From Actinomadura kijaniata NBRC 14229 (lineage in GTDB: Bacteria > Actinomycetota > Actinomycetes > Streptosporangiales > Streptosporangiaceae), in assembly GCF_001552175.1 (NCBI RefSeq), contig NZ_BCQR01000025.1, forward strand, positions 1 through 64,000: a stretch of 64,000 bases of DNA, in the 5' to 3' direction. Numbering within the stretch: position 1 is the first letter of the stretch; each line of letters starts with the position of its first letter. The translations under genes and the position numbers were made by a program. The notes beneath the pieces are model-generated. The model made no database searches. It was not told the origin of the DNA and was given only the letters and a program-made list of their open reading frames with translations. Positions 58,888 to 64,000 of this stretch are shown piece by piece.

Positions 58888-59321
58888 CCGTCCTCCTCAA
58901 GGGAGCGTGGCGATGGAATCGCCCCTAGGGACGATCTTTATCGAGTACCCCGCGGGTGACGGGTTGGAACACTTCCCACGGTGAACACGAACACCGGGCG
59001 CCAGTGCAGACCCTTGGACGACAGGAAGAACGCGCCTCCCTGAACGAAAACGACGCCGAAGCGCAACAAAGGCGGGCTTGAGTTTTGACAAAGACATGTT
59101 CTCTGCCCGCGTTTCAGCAGCTCATCACGTGTCTCTTGAACCAGCGACACCGGTGGCCGATTTCTGCCACGCCCGCCCCACGCGCCACATCCGGTCCTAC
59201 ATAAAAGCCGAAGTGGAACTGTCCGGAAAAGCCCCGACCCCCGTCACCGGAAAACGATCTTATATTGCCACATAGGGGCCACCGGCGACGCCGTTCGCGG
59301 AAAAGGATCACTCCGCCGCGG
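58888..59321. other. Noncoding, comparatively AT-rich region upstream of hppA
   Basis: 434 bp between hppA and the oxygenase gene, with a lower GC content than anything around it at 59060-59280. It contains TTGACAAAGACATGTTC (59082-59098), a TATATT box (about 59263) and several A-runs. Overlapping ORFs of 65-70 codons exist on both strands but have no family resemblance or clear ribosome sites. A GCGGA/TCCGC hairpin lies just past the oxygenase stop. It could host hppA promoters or a small RNA. Confidence 0.45.
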
Positions 59322-60788
59322 TCAGCCGTGGGCGAGCAGCCCGTCGTAGGAGGTCGAGTTCCTGCGGCCCGCCATGAACGCCACGAACTCCCGCACGAAC
59401 GCGCTGCGCGAGTACCGGCCGCCGGTGTCCGGGTCGATCAGCTCGCGGGCGAACGCGGACCGGAACAGCGTGCGGTGCTCCTCGGCGCTGATCGTCCCGT
59501 TCCCGTCGGCGTCGGCGGCCTCGAACAGCGTCTCGGCGACCCTGATCAGCGCGGGCCCGGCCAGGGACCCGGCGGACGCGGCGTACTCCTGCCGTGTGAC
59601 GCGCCCGTCGCCGTCGGCGTCCAGGACGGCCACCAGTTCGCGCCACCAGGCCGCGAACGCCTCGTACAGCCGTTCCTCGCCGTCCGCGTCCAGGTCGAGC
59701 CGGGTGGCGATCTCCCGTGCCATGGCGGCGAGGTCGGGCCATTCCAGGTACCCGTCGCCGGTCTGGTCCAGCACCTCGGTGAAGAAGCGGTCGGCCGGAC
59801 GCTGCGCGGTCCCGTCCGCGCCGCCGTCGTCGGGGGCGGGCGTCAGCAGCCGGAACAGTGCCCCGGCGCGGCCCGCCCGGCGGCGCAGCGCCGCCAACGC
59901 GTCGGCGCCGGGCCCGGCGGCCTGGTCGGGGTCCAGCAGGCTCATGACCGTCCCGGTCCGCGTCCACGCCTCCGGCAGCAGCCGCGTCGCCACACCGGTG
60001 CCGACGTGGACGCCCCGCGTCAGCGTCTGGGCGCCCGGCAGGTCGCCCACGCCCATCTGCCGCCGGAACGCCTCGGGCAGCGACGCCGCGACGACCGCCG
60101 CCGCCACCGGTCCGGCCACGGCCCGGCCGAGCGCCCACACGGCGGGTCGCCCGCGCAGCAGCGGCGGCGGGGGGATGTGCGCGAACAGCCGGCGCAGAAT
60201 GATCCGCAGCGCCTCGGTGTTCTCCAGGCCCCGCTCCAGCACGTCGTCGTAGTAGGGCCAGAACTCGCGCACCGTGGGCGGCAGGTGGTCGGAGTAGCCG
60301 CCCTCCAGCAGCGCCAGGAACGCCCGGAACTCGGCGTACAGCCGTTCCATCGTGGGCCCGTCGAGGGACTCGCCGCTCAACCGGCACATCGTGACCGTCG
60401 ACTCGAACAGCGTCGCCACCACCCAGGCGCGCGCCGCGGGGTCCAGCCCGCTGTAGGGGCGGCCCCGCTCGTCGGTGCCGGTGAGACGCCCGTGGAGGCG
60501 GTTGAGCCGGGCCACCTCCCGGTCGCGGACGGCGGGGTCGCCGCTGAGCACGCGTTGCGTACTGACCAGCGTGTTGCGCAGCCGCCGCCACGGGTGCGCC
60601 ACGAACGTCGAGTTCTCCACCAGCGCGGCGCCGATCTGGGGGTGGGCGGCCTCCAGGGCCGTCGCCCGCACCACCGCCAGGCCCCAGCGGGCGTCGTCGC
60701 AGAAGCCGTACAGCAGCGAGTCCGGCCCGAGCAGGGTCGTGGGGTCGGGCGCGCCGGGGGCGGGCGTGGTCGGCGTGTCGTCGCTCAT
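59322..60788 (-). CDS. DUF2236 (MpaB/Lcp-like) oxygenase fused to EF-hands
   Basis: 488 residues. Residues about 10-290 match the DUF2236 family (LLYGFCDDARWGLAVVRATALEAAHPQIGAALVENSTFVAHPWRRLRNT, RLNRLHGRLTG, RPYSGLDPAARAWV), which includes the latex-clearing protein Lcp and MpaB, heme enzymes that oxidatively cut polyisoprenoid chains. The Arg/Thr pair in RRLRNT and the His in NRLHG fit the heme site; the usual His of the WVH motif is Val here. Residues about 345-455 hold three EF-hand loops (DQTGDGYLEWPD, DADGDGRVTRQE, DADGNGTISAEE), like calerythrin. The start overlaps the uppS stop (ATGA). Confidence 0.8.
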   Translation of the reverse strand: MSDDTPTTPAPGAPDPTTLLGPDSLLYGFCDDARWGLAVVRATALEAAHPQIGAALVENSTFVAHPWRRLRNTLVSTQRVLSGDPAVRDREVARLNRLHGRLTGTDERGRPYSGLDPAARAWVVATLFESTVTMCRLSGESLDGPTMERLYAEFRAFLALLEGGYSDHLPPTVREFWPYYDDVLERGLENTEALRIILRRLFAHIPPPPLLRGRPAVWALGRAVAGPVAAAVVAASLPEAFRRQMGVGDLPGAQTLTRGVHVGTGVATRLLPEAWTRTGTVMSLLDPDQAAGPGADALAALRRRAGRAGALFRLLTPAPDDGGADGTAQRPADRFFTEVLDQTGDGYLEWPDLAAMAREIATRLDLDADGEERLYEAFAAWWRELVAVLDADGDGRVTRQEYAASAGSLAGPALIRVAETLFEAADADGNGTISAEEHRTLFRSAFARELIDPDTGGRYSRSAFVREFVAFMAGRRNSTSYDGLLAHG

Positions 60789-61510
60789 CGCGTTCTCTCT
60801 TCCGTCGTGGCCGGTGCCGGGACCGCGCCGAACCGGCGCTCGCGCCGCCGGTAGGCGTCCAGGCATTCCCAGAAATGTCCGGCCCGGAAGTCGGGCCACA
60901 GCACCCTGGGGAACATCCATTCGGCGTACGCCACCTGCCAGAGCAGGAAGTTGGAGATCCGCTGCTCTCCGGAGGTGCGGATGACGAGGTCCACGTCCGG
61001 CATGTCCGGGTGGGGCAGGTGGCGGGCGAAGCTCTCCTCGGTGACCTGTTCGGCGGGAACCCCGTCGCGGATGAGCGCCCGCGCGGCCGCCACGATGTCG
61101 CGGCGTCCCCCGTGGTCGAACGCGACCGTCAACGTCAGCCGCCGGTTGTCGCGGGTCAGTTCCATGAGGTCGGCGATGTCACGGGCGAGCGGCGGCGGGA
61201 CCCTGGGGTCGGCGGCGCCCAGGAACCGGCACCGTACGCCCCGGGCGTGCAGCGTCAACGCGTGCTTGCGGACGGTCCGCCGCACCAGCCGCATGAGGAA
61301 GTCCACCTCGGCCGTGGGGCGGCGCCAGTTCTCGGTGGAGAAGGCGTACAGGCTCAGCCACTCGACCCCGGCGGCGTGCGCGGCCTCGATGGTGTCGATC
61401 ACCGCGGCCTCGGCCGCCGCGTGCCCCGCCGTCCGGGGCAGCGCCCGCCGCGCGGCCCAGCGGCCGTTCCCGTCCATCACGCACGCCACATGGCGCGGTG
61501 GTCCCGCCAT
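60785..61510 (-). CDS. uppS: Cis-prenyltransferase (UppS family)
   Basis: 241 residues. The catalytic Asp is in ACVMDGNGRWA (Asp about 13), followed by TAGHAAAEA, WLSLYAFSTENWRRP, EVDFLMRLVRRTV and the C-terminal pyrophosphate site IRTSGEQRISNFLLWQVAYAEWMFP. These are the five UppS blocks, so it builds Z-configured polyprenyl diphosphates from FPP and IPP. Because it is translationally coupled to a polyprenyl-cleaving-type oxygenase, and because the general uppS lies elsewhere in most actinobacteria, I take it as a second, specialised copy. GAGGAGG precedes the ATG. Confidence 0.93.
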   Translation of the reverse strand: MAGPPRHVACVMDGNGRWAARRALPRTAGHAAAEAAVIDTIEAAHAAGVEWLSLYAFSTENWRRPTAEVDFLMRLVRRTVRKHALTLHARGVRCRFLGAADPRVPPPLARDIADLMELTRDNRRLTLTVAFDHGGRRDIVAAARALIRDGVPAEQVTEESFARHLPHPDMPDVDLVIRTSGEQRISNFLLWQVAYAEWMFPRVLWPDFRAGHFWECLDAYRRRERRFGAVPAPATTEERTR

Positions 61511-61653
61511 CCACCGACCTCCTCACCCGCACCGCACGTCCACCGGGGGGACGACATGCGACGCCTTCGTCACTGTAAGCAACGAAGCGTGTGGAGGGGG
61601 TGAACTTCGGAAATTCGCGGTCAGGCGGAGAGCTCGCCGTCCGGCTCGAACGT

Positions 61654-61690
61654 GACGAAGGCCCCGCACCGGGAGTGCGGGGCCTTCGTC
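61654..61690 (-). terminator. Terminator of the bldG-apgA pair
   Basis: A perfect 16-bp stem (61654-61669 with 61675-61690) and 5-nt loop lie 16 nt past the anti-sigma stop. Confidence 0.8.
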
Positions 61691-61706
61691 GGCGTCTCGG
61701 GCGTCC

Positions 61707-62171
61707 TCAGGTGGTGGGAGCCGCCTCGACCGGCCAGCTCATGCGGATCTGGACGCCTTTGGGGGTGGTGGAAATGTCCACGTCGTCGGCCAGTCCCGCG
61801 ATCACGGCCAGACCGAGGTCGGCCGCGCCGTCGCCCAACGCGAACTCCAGATCGTCCGGTCCTGTCACCTTGGGCAGGTCCGCGGGGGTCGTGGGCCTCC
61901 CGGTCCCGGAGGAGTCGTCGCCGGGAACCGAGTCGTTCACGATGACCTCGAACCGCCGTTCGGCGGCGGTCATCTCCATCCGCACCGGCTCGTCCGGGCA
62001 GTGCAGACGGTGCGCCTCCACGGCCCGCGAACACGCCTCGCCGACCGCCAGCCGCACCTCGTCCAGCAGGTCCTCGTCGATGCCACTGCGCCGGGCAACG
62101 GCGGTGACGATCAGGCGGGCCGTGCGGACGTGGACGGGCAGCGCACTGAATGAGAGCTCAACGGTCGCCAT
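61707..62171 (-). CDS. apgA: RsbW-like anti-sigma kinase (ApgA type)
   Basis: 154 residues with the HATPase fold of anti-sigma serine kinases: LLDEVRLAVGEACSRAVEAHR (N box region), RFEVIVNDSVPG (D box) and LALGDGAADLGLAVIAGLADDVDIS near the G box. It lies 15 nt downstream of bldG on the same strand, as in the Streptomyces bldG locus, where the corresponding protein is the BldG partner. It is expected to bind a sigma factor or other target and to phosphorylate the BldG protein. Confidence 0.88.
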   Translation of the reverse strand: MATVELSFSALPVHVRTARLIVTAVARRSGIDEDLLDEVRLAVGEACSRAVEAHRLHCPDEPVRMEMTAAERRFEVIVNDSVPGDDSSGTGRPTTPADLPKVTGPDDLEFALGDGAADLGLAVIAGLADDVDISTTPKGVQIRMSWPVEAAPTT

Positions 62172-62186
62172 CTCAGCGGTGGCCGC

Positions 62187-62540
62187 CTACTTGGCGCCCT
62201 TGCGCTTCTCCTCGGCATCGGCGATCGAGTCGTGGATGCCGAAGACCTTGGTCAGGCCCGTGATGCGGAAGATCTTCAGAATGCGCTCCTGGGTGCAGAC
62301 CAGCTCCAGCGAGCCGTCGTGGGCGCGGACCCGCTTGAGCCCGCCGACCAGGACGCCCAGTCCCGTCGAGTCCAGGAACTCCACCTTCTCCATGTCCACC
62401 AGCAGGTGGAACTTGCCCTTGTTGACCAGATCGATGAGCTTCTCGCGAAGCTTCGGCGCCGTGTAGACGTCGATCTCGCCTTCCACCGTGATGACGGTCA
62501 GGCCGTCGTCGGTGGTGTAGTCGTTCACCTTCAGGTCCAC
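62187..62540 (-). CDS. bldG: BldG-like anti-sigma factor antagonist
   Basis: 117 residues from GTG 62540 (GGAGG 4 nt upstream; an upstream ATG at 62588 would add a non-family extension). STAS-domain blocks [84 protein letters not shown] match Streptomyces BldG almost throughout, including the phosphorylatable Ser in LDSTG (residue 58). BldG controls aerial-mycelium formation and antibiotic production, so the organism probably differentiates. Confidence 0.93.
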   Translation of the reverse strand: MDLKVNDYTTDDGLTVITVEGEIDVYTAPKLREKLIDLVNKGKFHLLVDMEKVEFLDSTGLGVLVGGLKRVRAHDGSLELVCTQERILKIFRITGLTKVFGIHDSIADAEEKRKGAK

Positions 62541-62790
62541 AGGTCCTCCAGCGCCGTACAGCACATCCGATTTCCGACGCCCGGACATCCGGGTCGGACG
62601 GCCGGGGCGACGGAACTCCGTCGAAATTCAACCACGCTCCGGCCGTGTGCAGGCAGGTTATCGCCCGACTGGGCGAAACTTCGCGCCATCCCGTCTGACC
62701 TGCTGATCTGCCGGTCGTGGCAGGGGGAACGGGACCACCGGCGCCGGGGCGTTCCCGTAGTTTTGCCCATGCTGGCAGACTGAAAACCTG

Positions 62791-64000
62791 ATGGGCGACC
62801 AAAGATCCTCTTCTCCCCTGGACCGGCTGCTGGCGGACCCCTCCCGCCGCGGCCGCATCACCCATGTGGAGAATGTTTCCGCACGTCAAGGCCGTCATGT
62901 GGAGTGGCCGGAGTGGGCACCCGAGGTGCTGGTGCGACGGCTCACAGCCGCCGGGATCGAGGCGCCCTGGGAGCATCAGGTCACAGCCGCCGAACACGCC
63001 CACGCGGGCCGGTCCGTGATCGTCGCCACCGGTACCGCGTCCGGGAAGTCCCTGGCCTACCTGCTGCCCGCCGTCGCCTCCCTCTACGCCGAGAACGAAC
63101 GCGACGCGGGCACCGTGCTGTACCTGTCGCCCACCAAGGCCCTGGCCGCCGACCAGCTGCGCGCCCTGCGGCGCCTGCGGCTGACGCGGGTCCGCGCCGC
63201 CGCCTACGACGGCGACACGCCCTACGACGAGCGCTCCTGGATCCGCCAGCACGCCAACTACGTGCTGACCAACCCCGACATGCTGCACCGCGCCATACTG
63301 CCCGCGCACGCCCGGTGGAGCGGCTTCCTGCGCCGCCTGCGCTACGTCGTGATCGACGAGGCGCACGGGTACCGGGGCGTGTTCGGCTCGCACGTGGCGC
63401 AGATCCTGCGGCGGCTGCGGCGGATCTGCGCCCGCTACCACGCCTCGCCCACGTTCGTGCTGGCGTCCGCGACGACCTCCGAACCCGCCGCGGCCGCGTC
63501 CCGCCTCACCGGGCTGGACGTGGTGGCGGTGGACGACGACGCCTCGCCGCGCGGGCCCGCGACGTTCGCGCTGTGGGAGCCGCCGCTGACGGACCTGCGC
63601 GGGGAGCACGGCGCGCCGGTGCGCCGCACCGCGACGGCCGAGGCGTCCGACCTGCTCGCCGACCTCGTGGTGGAGGACGTGCAGACGCTCGCGTTCGTGC
63701 GCTCCCGCCGGGGGGCCGAGGCCGTCGCGCTCGGCGCCAAGCGCGCCCTCTCCGAAGCGGCCCCCCAACTGGTCGACCACGTGGCGGCCTACCGCGCGGG
63801 CTACCTGCCCGAGGAGCGCCGCGCGCTGGAGGCGTCCCTGCGCGACCGCGAGATCGTGGGCCTGGCCAGCACCAACGCGCTGGAACTGGGCGTGGACGTG
63901 TCCGGGCTGGACGCCGTGGTGATCTGCGGGTGGCCCGGCACCCGCGCCTCCCTGTGGCAGCAGGCCGGGCGCGCCGGGCGGTCGGGTCAGGAGGCGCTGG
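62791..64000 (+). CDS. DEAD/DEAH-box helicase, C-terminus cut off by window edge
   Basis: 403 codons without a stop up to the window end. The motifs are VATGTASGKSLAYLLPA (motif I), YLSPTKALAADQLRAL, VLTNPDMLHRAIL, VIDEAHGYRG (motif II), VLASATTSEP (motif III), STNALELGVDVSGLDAVV and WPGTRASLWQQAGRAGRSGQ (motif VI). This is the large actinobacterial superfamily-2 helicase with a C-terminal DUF1998 domain missing here. It is divergent from bldG, exactly as in Streptomyces. The ATG at 62791 fits the family start. Confidence 0.93.
   Translation, partial: MGDQRSSSPLDRLLADPSRRGRITHVENVSARQGRHVEWPEWAPEVLVRRLTAAGIEAPWEHQVTAAEHAHAGRSVIVATGTASGKSLAYLLPAVASLYAENERDAGTVLYLSPTKALAADQLRALRRLRLTRVRAAAYDGDTPYDERSWIRQHANYVLTNPDMLHRAILPAHARWSGFLRRLRYVVIDEAHGYRGVFGSHVAQILRRLRRICARYHASPTFVLASATTSEPAAAASRLTGLDVVAVDDDASPRGPATFALWEPPLTDLRGEHGAPVRRTATAEASDLLADLVVEDVQTLAFVRSRRGAEAVALGAKRALSEAAPQLVDHVAAYRAGYLPEERRALEASLRDREIVGLASTNALELGVDVSGLDAVVICGWPGTRASLWQQAGRAGRSGQEAL

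Noticed and set aside
56209..58959. Very long ORF opposite hppA
   Set aside because: It is a shadow caused by high third-position GC in hppA; its product is low-complexity His/Arg/Gly/Asp-rich sequence.
59078..59275. 65-codon plus-strand ORF in the AT-richer gap
   Set aside because: Overlapping ORFs exist on both strands, none has a plausible start context, and no domain is recognisable.

Overview
The window comes from a very GC-rich chromosome of a filamentous-type actinobacterium. I infer Streptosporangiales, most likely the Actinomadura/Thermomonosporaceae group; no rRNA is present to test this. Support comes from extreme third-position GC, many GTG starts, start/stop (ATGA or GTGA) overlaps, many start codons placed 6-8 nt after a TANNNT box, a bldG-type locus, paired ECF sigma/CU044_5270 genes, LCP, RlpA, DUF1232 and EphD-like proteins. 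About 65 protein genes are supported. I see no tRNA, rRNA, CRISPR array, complete insertion sequence or prophage.

Layout. 0-7.8 kb: a cut-off secreted protein, an IclR regulator, DUF1232 and alpha/beta-hydrolase genes, an RlpA-like cell-wall protein, a secreted repeat protein, a ferritin-like di-iron protein and a secreted C39 peptidase. 8-12.3 kb: an ABC exporter with its own NarL-type two-component system, then a lipoprotein esterase. 12.3-18.8 kb: LURP-like protein, TetR, GH1 beta-glucosidase, ECF sigma factor with its membrane partner, an LCP ligase, and gene debris including a murG-like relic. 18.9-30.7 kb: an OmpR/HK pair, an EphD-type hydrolase-SDR fusion, a MerR regulator with two tandem CapA-like lipoproteins, Fur plus catalase under a clear palindromic operator, and a divergent MBL hydrolase/TetR pair. 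30.7-38.4 kb: NfeD/SPFH pair, SDR, molybdopterin oxidoreductase, flavin split-barrel and Rieske proteins. 38.4-48.4 kb: AraC, MFS, TauE, a second SPFH gene, an ABC ATPase, RDD and DUF2752 membrane proteins, PP2C phosphatase and a GAF-HK/NarL pair. 48.9-64 kb: SDR-MFS pair, QueA-like, SerB, FUSC, SixA, H+-pyrophosphatase, an EF-hand polyprenyl-oxygenase-like protein coupled to a cis-prenyl synthase, then apgA-bldG and a divergent helicase cut by the window end. The helicase/bldG/anti-sigma/hppA order matches the Streptomyces bldG locus, with two extra genes inserted.

The most striking observation is a family of about 131-bp intergenic repeats, resembling mycobacterial MIRUs. Two units sit between nfeD and its SPFH partner, three complete units stand in tandem at 33.3-33.7 kb, and a shortened inverted copy lies between a histidine kinase and its response regulator. 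Where the units lie inside an operon, each carries a tiny ORF whose start overlaps the preceding stop and whose stop overlaps the next start, so an ancestral ATGA junction appears to have been opened while translational coupling was kept. Unit lengths (131, 98, and 116 nt between starts) all equal 3n-1, as coupling requires. A second notable pairing is uppS overlapping a DUF2236 (MpaB/Lcp-like) oxygenase fused to EF-hands.
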